A stretch of DNA of 64,000 bases from Ruegeria sp. Ofav3-42 (GCF_022347725.1 NZ_JAKRGB010000006.1:1-64000); one strand, 5' to 3'; positions 44,484-53,750 are shown, counted from the stretch's first letter. Notes: a model not told the origin generated them from the sequence alone. Numbers and translations are program-made.

Positions 44484-45284
44484 TCACTCCGCTGCGGTTG
44501 CTTTTTCCGGGAACTTGTTCGGCAGCAACCCAAGAGACTGCGCCTGACGAACATCGGCCAGCAGGTTTCGCTCGGCGGCTGCAAACAGTTCCTCGGGCGA
44601 GTTTAGCACGAAATACCCCATCTGGTGCATGTCGATCCGATACGGCGTCCGCAGGATCGTCATGATATCAAACGGATCCCGATCAGGAATGTCGCTTTCG
44701 ACGGCGTAGACAAGCTCGGTCGGTGATGATGCAAGACCCGATCCAAGCGCTTTAATTTCACCGTCCTGGCTGCGCAACCCGAATTCAATCGAGAACCAAT
44801 ACAGCCGGATCAGCCAGGAATAGTCTTTGTCACCAGCCTGAATCCCGGCTTTCCCGATAGCGTGACTGAAAGCAGCGAACCGAGGATCGCTCAACAAAGG
44901 CGTGTGCCCGAAAATCTCATGAAAGATGTCCGGTTCCTCGATATAGTCGAAATCTTCGCGCGATCGGATAAAGGAAGCGGCGGGAAAAACCCGGTCCGCC
45001 AACATTCCAAAGAAAGACTTGAAGCCGATCAACGCCGGCACCGGCTGAACCCGCCAACCGGTCATGTCCAACAACCGTTCCGAGATATCCGCGCAGGAGG
45101 GCACGCTCGTTTTTGGCAAATCCAGACGCGCCAGCCCATCCAGATAATCTCGGGCCATGTAGCGTTGAACATTATCCTCTTGAGCAGCATAGAGATCCGC
45201 CCAGACGGCGTCCTCCTCCGGAGTATAGGCAATATGGCCGCGCTCATCGGCGACTTTGGCGACGTATTTGGTCGACTTGGGCAT
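44484..45284 (-). CDS. phhA: Phenylalanine 4-hydroxylase PhhA
   Basis: 266-residue monomeric bacterial enzyme that converts phenylalanine to tyrosine with tetrahydropterin and O2. Iron ligands are H122, H127 (FHEIFGHTPLL) and E167 (WFSIEFGL). The DNVQRYMARDYLDGLARL and FFGMLADRVFPAASFIRSREDFDYIEEPD blocks are typical. GAGGAGGAG precedes the ATG. First gene of phhA-phhB, divergent from an Lrp-family regulator. Confidence 0.95.
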   Translation of the reverse strand: MPKSTKYVAKVADERGHIAYTPEEDAVWADLYAAQEDNVQRYMARDYLDGLARLDLPKTSVPSCADISERLLDMTGWRVQPVPALIGFKSFFGMLADRVFPAASFIRSREDFDYIEEPDIFHEIFGHTPLLSDPRFAAFSHAIGKAGIQAGDKDYSWLIRLYWFSIEFGLRSQDGEIKALGSGLASSPTELVYAVESDIPDRDPFDIMTILRTPYRIDMHQMGYFVLNSPEELFAAAERNLLADVRQAQSLGLLPNKFPEKATAAE

Positions 45285-45342
45285 TACTTCTCCTCCTCAG
45301 GAAAAGTATAACCGCGCGCGCCGAGAATTTTGGTTTGAATTA

Positions 45343-45365
45343 CCAGCATATTCCCGGTATTTTGG
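45343..45365. promoter_or_regulatory. Imperfect palindrome between phhA and the Lrp gene
   Basis: CCA-N2-ATA-N7-TAT-N2-TGG, 23 bases, in the AT-rich divergent promoter region. Its symmetry and position make it a candidate Lrp-family operator controlling both genes. Confidence 0.4.
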
Positions 45366-45392
45366 CAAAAATATATCACCGGATCATCTTTT

Positions 45393-45860
45393 ATGAAACA
45401 AACTCTTCAGCCTGCGGATATCGCCATATTGCAAGAGCTTCAGACAGACGGCCGGTTGTCCATGCAGGATCTCGCAGACCGCACCGGGCTGTCTGCCTCA
45501 CAATGCTGGCGTCGGGTGCGTGATCTGGAGGCCGCTGAAATAGTGGCGGGATATGCAGCACAGGTGCGCGCCAAGTCGGTCGGCCTGAACGCCATCGCCT
45601 ATGTCCACGTGGCCCTCCGCGATCATCAGGAAGAAAGCATCAACGCCTTCCTCCGCCTGATCGAGACCGAGCCCCAGATCGTCGAGTGCGCCTCGATCAC
45701 CGGGGATCACGATTTCATTCTGAAAGTCTACGCGAAAACCCCCGAAGACCTTGAGCATTTCATAATGCAAAGGCTTCTAAAGTCGGGCCTTGTGCGCGAC
45801 ACACGCAGCAATTTCGTGCTGCGCCAGACCAAAACACGTGGCCCTCTGCCCATTCTCTGA
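45393..45860 (+). CDS. Lrp/AsnC-family transcriptional regulator, probably of phhAB
   Basis: 155 residues: winged-helix domain (QPADIAILQELQTDGRLSMQDLADRTGLSASQCWRRVRDLEAAEIVAGYAAQV) and C-terminal RAM/ASNC ligand domain (AYVHVALRDHQEESINAFLRLIETEPQIVECASITGDHDFILKVYA). It is divergent from phhA over 108 bases, so it most likely senses phenylalanine or tyrosine and controls phhAB, as Lrp-type regulators do in other alphaproteobacteria (inference). Confidence 0.9.
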   Translation: MKQTLQPADIAILQELQTDGRLSMQDLADRTGLSASQCWRRVRDLEAAEIVAGYAAQVRAKSVGLNAIAYVHVALRDHQEESINAFLRLIETEPQIVECASITGDHDFILKVYAKTPEDLEHFIMQRLLKSGLVRDTRSNFVLRQTKTRGPLPIL

Positions 45861-45943
45861 CCGCGATTTAGGCAAAATCCGTTGAACCTGCCCTTCAGCC
45901 CTCCTATCGTGCGCCTTCAGAACAGCCCAATCAGGACGACACC

Positions 45944-46366
45944 ATGACCGAACAAGTTCCACACCCGATGTCCCCGCAGGATTGCCTTGTTGCGATCATG
46001 GTTGCGGTATCCGCGTCTGATGAAACCATCCGCACGGCAGAGCTGGTCAAAATCGAAGGCGCAGTGAACATGCTGCCGGTTTTTGCCGAATACGATATCG
46101 ACCGGACCCGCCGCGTTTCGCAAACCGTGTTCGACCTGTTCGAACAAGTCGACGGGTTGGACGCTCTGTTCGGATTGATCCGGGACAACTTGCCGGAACG
46201 ACTGAACGAGACCGCCTATGCACTCGCCTGTGACGTCGCTGCTGCCGATGGTTCCCTTGCAGAATCCGAGCTGCGGCTGCTTGAAGAAATTCGCTATGAG
46301 CTGAACATCGACCGTTTGCACGCCGCCGCGATCGAACGTGGCGCCCGGGCACGGCACACGACCTGA
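45944..46366 (+). CDS. TerB-family protein
   Basis: 140 residues, all-helical: QDCLVAIMVAVSASDETIRTAELVKIEGAVNMLPVF and ALACDVAAADGSLAESELRLLEEIRYELNIDRLHAAAIERGARARHT carry the paired acidic D(x)6E(x)3E-like TerB motifs that may bind metal. TerB proteins are named for tellurite resistance, but stand-alone chromosomal members like this have no known role. AGGACG precedes the ATG; it is convergent with dacB 2 bases away. Confidence 0.82.
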   Translation: MTEQVPHPMSPQDCLVAIMVAVSASDETIRTAELVKIEGAVNMLPVFAEYDIDRTRRVSQTVFDLFEQVDGLDALFGLIRDNLPERLNETAYALACDVAAADGSLAESELRLLEEIRYELNIDRLHAAAIERGARARHTT

Positions 46367-46368
46367 TC

Positions 46369-47847
46369 TCAGCTACCGGCCATTGACCCCCAGCGCTCGA
46401 TCAGAGCGCGCTGCAACTTGCGCGAACGACTGTTCCAGCTACGCGCGCCTTCCGGGCGCTCGCGGTGCGCGCGCGGGATCGTGGCGCGGTGGTCGACATC
46501 GGCTGTAAAGATGGCAAATGCAAGGTCCGAGCCGCCCGGTGTCGTGATGAACCCGCCCAGACCGGATACAAAATTCAGCGTACCGGTCTTTGCATCCACC
46601 TGGATCGGATGATTCTTAACCGGGCGCCCCTGACTGTCCGCCAGGGTGAATTTCTTAAGCAACGGCCGCAACGCGCCCGCCTTTTTCGCAGCAACCAGAG
46701 CCGTCACCAGATCGCCGGGTGCCATACGGGATGCATCCCCCAGGCCCGAGTGATCCACCATTGCAATCCCTGTCACACCATAAGCCTCTTGTGCCCAACG
46801 GTTCATCTCAGCCGCGGAATCAGCCAACGATTCCAACTTTGCACCACGCGCGCGCGAGGCCGCCATACCGACCATTTCCGCCGTCAAATTTGTCGAGTAC
46901 TTCAACATGCCGCGCAGAATGCTATCCAGTGGGTCGCTCTGATGCAGCACCAGCACCGTTCCCTGCGGCGTTTCGCGTGTGACTTGCACACGCCCCAGCA
47001 CAATCCCGTTCGCGCGCGCCAGAGTTTTAAAGACATCGCCCGCGTACAGCGCAGGCTTGCGCACGGGCAACCACCGCGCACCGCCACTGCCCAACGCCCC
47101 TTTGGCCACCGTCCACCGGTCCTGCCGTGCGCTGGGTTCATATGTGTAGATCGGTAGCTTGCGGCTCTCGACGCGCATCGACGCCATATCGACCGAGGGC
47201 GTGTAGCGCGAGCTGCGCGCATCCATGGTCACGTCATAACGGGTGCCGTCGCGTTTCCATTCAAAATGCACACGGTTGAAATTCAGCGAAAAGCCACTGA
47301 TCGACGGGCTATAGCCCAAATGATCAGGCTGACCCGGATCGATGCTGAACACGTAGGGCAGCGCCCCATCATAAACTTTGAATGCGCCCTGCACCTCAGT
47401 AATCCCGGCCTCGCGCAGGTTGGCCGCCATTGTGGCCAACGCGTCCGTGTCCAGCAGCGGATCACCGCCACCCACAAGGATCAGGTCGCCTTTGAGGATA
47501 CCGTTTTCGATAGAACCATCCGCCATCAGCGCAGTTTCGAAACGGTAATCCGCACCAAGAACATCCAACGCGTACAGCGCGGTCAACGCCTTAGCGACAC
47601 TGGCGGGAGGTAATCCCTGATCGCCCCCATACTCCTCCACTTGCACACCAGTCTCAGCGTCGGCTACTGCGAACACTACCTCACCCCGCAAACCCGCCGC
47701 CTGAACCAGCCGCTCTGCGCCTGAGGGCAGATCTCCGCGCAGTTGCGGTCGCAGCGACACCAAAGGTGCCTCGGCCAAAGCCACGCTGGGGATCAAAGCC
47801 GCCCCCAGCCCTCCTAGAAATCCACGTCGAGAAAACCGATCAGCCAT
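46369..47847 (-). CDS. dacB: D-alanyl-D-alanine carboxypeptidase/endopeptidase (PBP4, peptidase S13)
   Basis: 492 residues. A twin-arginine signal (DRFSRRGFLGGLGAALIPSVALA) is followed by the S13 serine peptidase: S83-V-A-K86, S-T-N in KYSTNLTAEMVGMAAS and K-T-G in DAKTGTLNFVSG. The large insertion between SxxK and SxN is normal for PBP4. It hydrolyses peptidoglycan cross-links in the periplasm. Tat rather than Sec export is a point of note. Confidence 0.92.
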   Translation of the reverse strand: MADRFSRRGFLGGLGAALIPSVALAEAPLVSLRPQLRGDLPSGAERLVQAAGLRGEVVFAVADAETGVQVEEYGGDQGLPPASVAKALTALYALDVLGADYRFETALMADGSIENGILKGDLILVGGGDPLLDTDALATMAANLREAGITEVQGAFKVYDGALPYVFSIDPGQPDHLGYSPSISGFSLNFNRVHFEWKRDGTRYDVTMDARSSRYTPSVDMASMRVESRKLPIYTYEPSARQDRWTVAKGALGSGGARWLPVRKPALYAGDVFKTLARANGIVLGRVQVTRETPQGTVLVLHQSDPLDSILRGMLKYSTNLTAEMVGMAASRARGAKLESLADSAAEMNRWAQEAYGVTGIAMVDHSGLGDASRMAPGDLVTALVAAKKAGALRPLLKKFTLADSQGRPVKNHPIQVDAKTGTLNFVSGLGGFITTPGGSDLAFAIFTADVDHRATIPRAHRERPEGARSWNSRSRKLQRALIERWGSMAGS

Positions 47848-47913
47848 GGGTCAAATAAAATCTCACAGATCAAATGCGCACAACCATTGATATGGATTAT
47901 GCGCGCTTTGTGG

Positions 47914-48534
47914 CTATTCCGGCAACACCTTGCCGCCCCATCCTCCGCGCGCCCGGATCTGACTGGAACTGACATCAACCATTGGCACGTTCACGAAACA
48001 CCACGCCGGCGCCTCTGCCCTGCCCAAAAGGTGTCGCGCCTGACCGTCGATCCGATACTTGCCATATAACCGCGCCGCCGGGGACATCCGCGCCGAAATT
48101 CGGTCGCCCGGCCGCGCAATTACGCCCACCGGCACGCTGTCCATGATCGTTCGCCAGTCTTTCCATTTATGGAACTGGGCCAGATTGTCCGCGCCCATCA
48201 ACCACACGAAATTCACCCGAGGGTACAGTCGCCGCAGCGCGACCAGAGTATCTGCTGTCGCACGTGTCCCGGTCAGTGCTTCAATGTTGGTCACCTCGAC
48301 ACGCGGATGCGATATCATGCGCCCCGCCGCTTTCACCCGCTGCTCCAAAGGCGCAGGTCCTCGCGCCTTCAGCGGGTTACCCGGTGACACCAGCCACCAG
48401 ACCCGGTCCAATCCAAACGCCTTCATCGCCTCAAGAGTTACATGCACATGCCCTTGATGCGGCGGATCAAATGATCCACCGAACAACCCAACGACCTGAC
48501 CGGGTCGTGCATATGGGATGCCGTGTCGCTCCAT
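47914..48534 (-). CDS. nadD: Nicotinate-nucleotide adenylyltransferase NadD
   Basis: 206 residues: [24 protein letters not shown] carries the nucleotidyltransferase GGSFDPxHxGH motif, [19 protein letters not shown] and [12 protein letters not shown] the C-terminal (S/T)SSxxR motif. It forms NaAD in NAD synthesis. ATG 48534 ([12 protein letters not shown]) gives the family N-terminus; a TTG at 48570 would overlap the MOSC stop. Follows the MOSC gene on the same strand. Confidence 0.92.
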   Translation of the reverse strand: MERHGIPYARPGQVVGLFGGSFDPPHQGHVHVTLEAMKAFGLDRVWWLVSPGNPLKARGPAPLEQRVKAAGRMISHPRVEVTNIEALTGTRATADTLVALRRLYPRVNFVWLMGADNLAQFHKWKDWRTIMDSVPVGVIARPGDRISARMSPAARLYGKYRIDGQARHLLGRAEAPAWCFVNVPMVDVSSSQIRARGGWGGKVLPE

Positions 48535-48566
48535 CCCTCGCTGATGTTCAGAACTGAAGCGCGTTG

Positions 48567-49031
48567 TCAATCAACAGGCCGCACCGCATCACCCAGCCGA
48601 ACCCGCCCGGGCCGCACCACCTCGGCACACCAGCCCCCATGCCCGCGCACGGCGGAATAGCCACCCTTACCGATCGCCTCCTCCATCCGGCTGCACGGCG
48701 CACAGATCACCATAAAGCGCAGAATGGCCTCACCCACCTGCACCTGACGCCCCTTGAGCGCCGCCAGATTAATTCCCGAAACCACCAGATTGCGCCGCAG
48801 AATTTCAGGCGCGACAGGCCCCTGCCCCAGATAGCTGCCAATCGCCCCCAGATGCTCTTGCTGGATCAGAGTCACCGCCCGCTTGCCAGCTCGGCTACGG
48901 TCACCATCGAGGCCGTCGGTCGCGATCATGGCCTCATCCACGACCACCATTCCAGCCCGCCGATCCGGTCTGAGGCCGATCCATTCCACGCGACCGGGCT
49001 GAGCCCAACTTGATATCAAATCGCTTAGCAT
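48567..49031 (-). CDS. MOSC-domain protein
   Basis: 154 residues with the MOSC beta-barrel typical of molybdenum-cofactor sulfurase C-termini and YiiM-like proteins: [78 protein letters not shown] and the Cys in [14 protein letters not shown]. These small proteins hydroxylate or transfer sulfur; the substrate is unknown. Likely cotranscribed with nadD. Confidence 0.85.
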   Translation of the reverse strand: MLSDLISSWAQPGRVEWIGLRPDRRAGMVVVDEAMIATDGLDGDRSRAGKRAVTLIQQEHLGAIGSYLGQGPVAPEILRRNLVVSGINLAALKGRQVQVGEAILRFMVICAPCSRMEEAIGKGGYSAVRGHGGWCAEVVRPGRVRLGDAVRPVD

Positions 49032-49069
49032 ATCGTTCTCGAAACCTCGCGCGATCTACAATTCAGAAC

Positions 49070-49918
49070 TCAAGAATTACGCTGCAAGTACTCGTTCACG
49101 CCATTATAAAATCTGTGTGCGCTGTCTAAGACGTTCAAATGTAAACAAGAGTAAACGTTGTAGCCGGACTGCTGCCATAGCTTGCGTTGGTCTTCCGTTG
49201 GATTGTCTGCTGTTTCCACAGTTTTGCTCTCGTTGTGGATCGCAACCATCACCAAATCTAAGAAGCTCAATGTTCTAACGCCTTTGACAGGTTTTGCTTG
49301 AGATTGCGTATGAGTGCCGCCCATCTTATCTGCCACAAAGCGTGCTATTTCCTCCCGCGTTATGAATTTTCCCGAAAAGTACCCGACTTTTTGTATCCTG
49401 AACGCATTGAAGTCATAGATAGTATCGCCTTTCTTGCATCGTGAAGTTACCTCAGCATCTTTTATGAATTGCACCTCAACCGCGAGGCCAAGAGGAACCG
49501 GAACCGCAGCAAACCATTTGTCTATTGTCTTGTTAGTTTTAGCTTCATTCACAAATCCAGAATGGTCTGGAACACTGAACATAGACTGTTGGCCGCCAAG
49601 CTCTTTATCCACAGGATTCATACCGTTGTCGCACATCCATTTTCTCAAGATTGGCGCCAGTATCGACCTAATCTCATGCTGAGAGGGGAGCTCATGGTTG
49701 GGTGAAACTTGGTAACGAGAGAGTATTTCAAGATCGCCTTTTAATTCATCAATCAAGCCGTCAAACGAGTACAATTCAGCCTCCGCAATTGGTGTTCGAA
49801 AACTGATAAATAATCCTTTTTGATAGTAAAGATGTATGTCAGCCGCTGCTTGCCCCTCCGAGATACCTCCGCTATCACACCGGCCAACCCAATCTCCCCG
49901 ACCCAGAGGACGCGACAT
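49070..49918 (-). CDS. Unknown AT-rich accessory gene divergent from ettA
   Basis: 282 residues, family not recognised. Helical N-terminal part (LYSFDGLIDELKGDLEILSRYQ), a central AVEVQFIKDAEVTSRCKKGDTIYDFNAFRIQKVGYFSGKFITREEIARF and a C-terminal SFLDLVMVAIHNES block; no signal peptide. The only in-frame ATG near the 5' end (49918) shares a CATG tetranucleotide with the ettA start, and the first ~27 codons lie in GC-rich ettA leader DNA while the remainder is AT-rich. That looks like an insertion whose own 5' end was lost or fused to local sequence. Confidence 0.65.
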   Translation of the reverse strand: MSRPLGRGDWVGRCDSGGISEGQAAADIHLYYQKGLFISFRTPIAEAELYSFDGLIDELKGDLEILSRYQVSPNHELPSQHEIRSILAPILRKWMCDNGMNPVDKELGGQQSMFSVPDHSGFVNEAKTNKTIDKWFAAVPVPLGLAVEVQFIKDAEVTSRCKKGDTIYDFNAFRIQKVGYFSGKFITREEIARFVADKMGGTHTQSQAKPVKGVRTLSFLDLVMVAIHNESKTVETADNPTEDQRKLWQQSGYNVYSCLHLNVLDSAHRFYNGVNEYLQRNS

Positions 49919-51584
49919 GGCCGCCTATCAATATGTCTACCACATGCAGGGTGTCTCCAAGACCTATCCCGGTGGCAAGAAGTGCTTTGAAAACATCCAC
50001 CTGAGCTTTCTGCCCGGCGTGAAAATCGGTGTCGTCGGCGTCAACGGCGCGGGTAAATCGACGCTGATGAAAATCATGGCGGGCCTCGACACCGACTTCA
50101 CCGGTGAGGCTTGGGCGGCCGAGGGCGCCAAGGTCGGCTATCTGCCGCAGGAACCGCAGCTGGATGAAAGCCTATCCGTCCGCGAAAACGTCATGTTGGG
50201 CGTGGCCGCGAAGAAGGCCAAGGTCGACCGGTTCAACGAAATCGCCATGGAGATCGCCGAGAACTATTCGGATGAGTTGATGGAGGAGATGACCATCCTG
50301 CAGGACGCGATCGACGCGGAAAACCTGTGGGACCTCGACAGCCAGATCGACGTCTCGATGGAGGCGCTGCGCTGCCCGCCGGACGATGCCAACATCGCCA
50401 ACCTCTCGGGTGGTGAGAAACGCCGCGTGGCGCTGTGCAAGCTGCTGCTCGAAGCGCCCGACATGCTGCTCTTGGACGAACCGACCAACCATCTGGACGC
50501 CGAGACCATCGCGTGGCTGCAGCAGCACCTGATCGACTATAAGGGCACTATCCTGATCGTCACCCACGACCGTTACTTCCTGGATGACATCACCGGATGG
50601 ATCCTCGAACTCGACCGTGGTCGCGGCATTCCTTACGAAGGCAACTACTCCGCATGGCTGGAGCAAAAAGCCAAACGGCTGGAGCAGGAAGCCCGCGAGG
50701 ACAAGTCCAAGCAGAAAACCCTGCAGCGCGAGCTGGAGTGGATGCGTCAGGGTCAAAAGGCCCGTCAGGCCAAGTCCAAGGCCCGGATCAACGCCTATAA
50801 CGAGCTGGCAGACCAGTCCGAGCGCGAAAAGCTGACCCGCGCCCAGATCGTCATCCCCAACGGCCAGCGCCTTGGCGGCAAGGTGATCGAGGTCGAAGGC
50901 CTGTCGAAGCACATGGGCGACAAGCAACTGATCGAAGGTCTGGACTTTGCCCTGCCGCCCGGCGGCATTGTTGGCGTCATCGGCCCCAACGGTGCCGGTA
51001 AATCGACCCTGTTCAAGATGCTCACCGGTCAGGAACAGCCCGACAGCGGCACCATCACGCTGGGCGACACGGTCGAGTTGTCTTATGTCGACCAATCCCG
51101 CGACGACCTGAAAGACAACGACACCGTGTGGGAGGCGATCACCGGCGGCGCCGAGATCATCCAACTGGGTGACGCACAGGTTAATTCCCGCGCCTATTGC
51201 TCGTCCTTCAACTTCAAGGGCGGCGACCAGCAGAAAAAGGTCTCGTTACTATCCGGCGGTGAGCGCAACCGCGTCCACATGGCTCGCCTGCTGAAAGAGG
51301 GCGGCAACGTCCTGCTGCTGGACGAACCGACCAACGACCTAGACGTTGAAACCCTACGTGCACTGGAAGACGCGCTGGTCGATTTCGCCGGCTGCGCCGT
51401 GGTCATCTCGCACGACCGCTTCTTCCTCGACCGGATCTGCACGCATATTCTGGCGTTTGAGGGTGATGCCCATGTGGAATGGTTCGAGGGCAACTTCGAG
51501 GATTACGAAGAAGACAAAAAACGCCGTCTGGGACCGGATGCGTTGGAGCCCAAGCGATTGAAGCATAAGAAGTTTGCGCGGTGA
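49917..51584 (+). CDS. ettA: Energy-dependent translational throttle protein EttA
   Basis: 555-residue ABC-F ATPase that gates the ribosomal E site according to ATP/ADP ratio. Two ATPase domains with Walker A GVNGAGKST and GPNGAGKST, signatures LSGGEKRRVALC and LSGGERNRVHMA, Walker B LLLDEPTNHLD and LLLDEPTNDLD. The linker with EAREDKSKQKTLQRELEWMRQGQKARQAKSKARI is the EttA-specific PtIM/arm region. Same length as E. coli EttA. ATG 49917 has AGAGGA upstream; the open frame to 49836 is not conserved. Confidence 0.95.
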   Translation: MAAYQYVYHMQGVSKTYPGGKKCFENIHLSFLPGVKIGVVGVNGAGKSTLMKIMAGLDTDFTGEAWAAEGAKVGYLPQEPQLDESLSVRENVMLGVAAKKAKVDRFNEIAMEIAENYSDELMEEMTILQDAIDAENLWDLDSQIDVSMEALRCPPDDANIANLSGGEKRRVALCKLLLEAPDMLLLDEPTNHLDAETIAWLQQHLIDYKGTILIVTHDRYFLDDITGWILELDRGRGIPYEGNYSAWLEQKAKRLEQEAREDKSKQKTLQRELEWMRQGQKARQAKSKARINAYNELADQSEREKLTRAQIVIPNGQRLGGKVIEVEGLSKHMGDKQLIEGLDFALPPGGIVGVIGPNGAGKSTLFKMLTGQEQPDSGTITLGDTVELSYVDQSRDDLKDNDTVWEAITGGAEIIQLGDAQVNSRAYCSSFNFKGGDQQKKVSLLSGGERNRVHMARLLKEGGNVLLLDEPTNDLDVETLRALEDALVDFAGCAVVISHDRFFLDRICTHILAFEGDAHVEWFEGNFEDYEEDKKRRLGPDALEPKRLKHKKFAR

Positions 51585-51590
51585 TGTGAG

Positions 51591-52331
51591 ATGGCTCGAA
51601 CAACTGAGTGTTTTTTCGTCACTCCAATTGGAGCTGCGGGATCGAAAGAGCGAAACCGAGCCGACTCGGTTTTGAACTACGTACTGAGACCGATATCGAA
51701 AGGATTTCTCAATATTGTTCGGGCCGACGAAGTTGATGAACCCGGTACAATTACTACGGACATCGTGCAAAGACTTTACAACAACCCTCTAGTTATCGCG
51801 GACTTAACCGGACAGAACCCCAACGTTATGTACGAGGTTGGATTGAGGCACTGCTTTAATCTTCCGATAGTTCATATCGCGCAAGATGGCGAAAAGCCAC
51901 CATTCGATCTGGCAGCGGAGCGAATAATATTCTTCGACATCAACGATTTGGCATCGGTTGACGAAGGTAAAAAACGGATTCTGTCAGCATGCAAAGCAGC
52001 ACTAGATGCAAAGCCATTTAAGTCACCTGTAGTCCGAGCCCTTGAGAAAGAAACACTGTTTGCTGGCATCTCTGAAAATCGCAAGAAAATTGAAATAACC
52101 GACCGCTTGGAGATACTAGACCGGAAAATTGAGAACTTAGCTTACGAAATTCAAACAAACATCTATAGCGAGATGTCTGACGCAGTTTCGCAGATGATTC
52201 CGGACTTTGATGACAGTCACCTTCTTAACAGACTCGATGAACTAGTAAGATTGTTCGATCAGGTGGGTCCGTCGGACATTGCTACTTTGGCAAAGGCGGC
52301 CAAAAGCGTTTCCAAACAGTATCGCGAATAG
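51591..52331 (+). CDS. Nucleoside-deoxyribosyltransferase/TIR-like fold protein, candidate effector
   Basis: 246 residues, AT-rich by eye compared with ettA. The N-terminal ~130 residues have a Rossmann-like pattern seen in the 2-deoxyribosyltransferase/TIR-like group: ECFFVTPIG, R/D near residues 21-25, PGTITTDIV, then VIAD71-LTG, NPNVMYE82VGLRH with E82 as the probable catalytic glutamate, and FDLAAERIIFFD. The C-terminal ~110 residues are helical (EITDRLEILDRKIENLAYEIQTNI) and may oligomerise. It begins 6 bases after the ettA stop. This fold includes NAD- or nucleotide-cleaving effectors of conflict systems; whether it acts so here is inference. Confidence 0.65.
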   Translation: MARTTECFFVTPIGAAGSKERNRADSVLNYVLRPISKGFLNIVRADEVDEPGTITTDIVQRLYNNPLVIADLTGQNPNVMYEVGLRHCFNLPIVHIAQDGEKPPFDLAAERIIFFDINDLASVDEGKKRILSACKAALDAKPFKSPVVRALEKETLFAGISENRKKIEITDRLEILDRKIENLAYEIQTNIYSEMSDAVSQMIPDFDDSHLLNRLDELVRLFDQVGPSDIATLAKAAKSVSKQYRE

Positions 52332-52804
52332 TTGCAATAAGACTTAGAGGTGCTGTATCTACGTTTCCTGAACAGAAAAATCGGCAAGCGTAGGAAGCGT
52401 GCTCACACCCATCCCTCCTCAATTCCCCATAACGCAACCACATCAAGTGATGGGTGAAATCACCCATCTTTCGGTTCCCCAAACGTCCCTTCGGTGACGC
52501 CACCGCTCCATTCCGGATCAACCCGACCTTTGCAGATACCGCAATGAACTGAAGAATACGGACACACGGTGACGTGTATGTGGCTCGGCGGAATTCCGAC
52601 CAAGCGACCCACTGAGCCCTGAAAGTACAGCACATTCCATGCACTCCACCCTTGCCACACGCCCTCCCCAATGCCATATCAATGGCGCTTACGTTTTTCT
52701 ATTTCGACCTGCTGTCACCTTCTACGGCGCTCAGTCTATCGATCCAGACAACGACGCCGGGCTGCCGCAACATCGTGGGCAGCACTAAACAGGAGACAAC
52801 GGAT
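52332..52804. other. Long non-coding stretch and cspA leader
   Basis: Short frames exist on both strands but none has coding character. Positions 52449-52468 hold a perfect 8-bp stem (GATGGGTG / CACCCATC) around AAAT, perhaps ending the upstream gene. The last ~130 bases before 52805 are the likely 5' leader of cspA; cold-shock leaders often fold to control translation, but I could not establish a defined thermosensor structure. Confidence 0.5.
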
Positions 52805-53011
52805 ATGCCCGCAGGCACCGTAAAATGGTTCAACACCACCAAAGGCTACGGCTTTATCGCACCCGAAGATGGCGGCAAGGACGTGTTCGTACACATCTCG
52901 TCCGTCGAGCGTTCGGGCCTGACCGGTCTGGCCGACAACCAGAAAGTCACGTACGAGCTGCGCTCGGGTCGTGACGGCCGCGAAAGCGCGGACAATATCG
53001 AACTGGCATAA
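52805..53011 (+). CDS. cspA: Cold-shock protein
   Basis: 68-residue single cold-shock domain: GTVKWFNTTKGYGFIAPEDGGKDVFVHISSVERSGL has the RNP1 (K-G-Y-G-F-I) and RNP2 (V-F-V-H-I) motifs for single-stranded nucleic acid binding, and VTYELRSGRDGRESADNIEL is the C-terminal strand. ATG 52805 is preceded by AGGAG. Own terminator downstream. Confidence 0.95.
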   Translation: MPAGTVKWFNTTKGYGFIAPEDGGKDVFVHISSVERSGLTGLADNQKVTYELRSGRDGRESADNIELA

Positions 53012-53018
53012 GTTCATC

Positions 53019-53050
53019 AAAGGGCAGAGGTTTCCTCTGCCCTTTTCTTT
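53019..53050 (+). terminator. Intrinsic terminator after cspA
   Basis: A 12-bp stem (AAAGGGCAGAGG / CCTCTGCCCTTT) with a TTT loop is followed by a T-rich run (TTCTTTT). It starts 8 bases after the cspA stop. Confidence 0.9.
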
Positions 53051-53189
53051 TCAGGTAGGGCAACACTGCAACAGAAGTGTGTCCCCGCGATTACATCACA
53101 ATTCGGTTACTCTTCCCTGGTGATTGACCAGATCGGTTATCATTCCGACACTGGTTTACGATTTTTCTGTTGTCCTGAAGAGAACCGAT

Positions 53190-53750
53190 ATGTTCACACG
53201 CCGCACTTTCCTTGCAGCATCCGCAGCAGCCGGCCTGACGCCCGGTTTTGCGTCGGCCAAGAAGAAAGCCGTTGAATACGACCCCACGCCACAGTTTGTC
53301 CGGGTCAAGAAACAGTTTTTGCCGGGGCAGCTTCTGGTCGCACCCCGGTCGTTCTATCTCTATCTGATTACCGAACCGCGCAAAGCAATCCGATATGGAT
53401 GTGGCGTCGGAAAGGCGGGGTTGGAATTCACCGGCACGGCCACGATCGACGTCAAGAAAGAATGGCCGACATGGCGCCCTACAGACGAGATGATCGAACG
53501 CGAGCCGATCACCTATGCCAAGTTCAAGGACAATGACTACGTTCAACCCGGCGGTGATGATAACCCGCTAGGCGCGCGGGCGCTTTATCTGTTCCAGAAC
53601 GGTGTCGACACCTATTTCCGCATCCACGGCACGACGCAGCCGCAAACCATCGGACGCGCGGCCTCGAACGGGTGTATTCGGATGCTGAACGCCCATGTGA
53701 TCGATCTGTATGCGCGGGTACCGATCGGAACCGTTGTCACGGTGGTCTGA
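53190..53750 (+). CDS. L,D-transpeptidase (YkuD family) with Tat signal
   Basis: 186 residues. MFTRRTFLAASAAAGLTPGFASA is a twin-arginine leader; the YkuD domain ends in IHGTTQPQTIGRAASNGCIRMLNAHVIDLYARVPIGTVVTV, with the H-G...S-N-G-C-I-R-M active site. It links peptidoglycan 3-3 or attaches proteins to it in the periplasm. ATG 53190 is chosen because the Tat leader starts there. Convergent with the SRAP gene. Confidence 0.92.
   Translation: MFTRRTFLAASAAAGLTPGFASAKKKAVEYDPTPQFVRVKKQFLPGQLLVAPRSFYLYLITEPRKAIRYGCGVGKAGLEFTGTATIDVKKEWPTWRPTDEMIEREPITYAKFKDNDYVQPGGDDNPLGARALYLFQNGVDTYFRIHGTTQPQTIGRAASNGCIRMLNAHVIDLYARVPIGTVVTVV

Noticed and set aside
50172..51164. 330-codon open frame antisense to ettA
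   Set aside because: The plus strand encodes full-length EttA; the antisense frame has no recognisable domain.
52282..52677. 131-codon minus-strand frame overlapping the end of the deoxyribosyltransferase-like gene
   Set aside because: No family resemblance or ribosome site, and its 3' part is antisense to a convincing gene.
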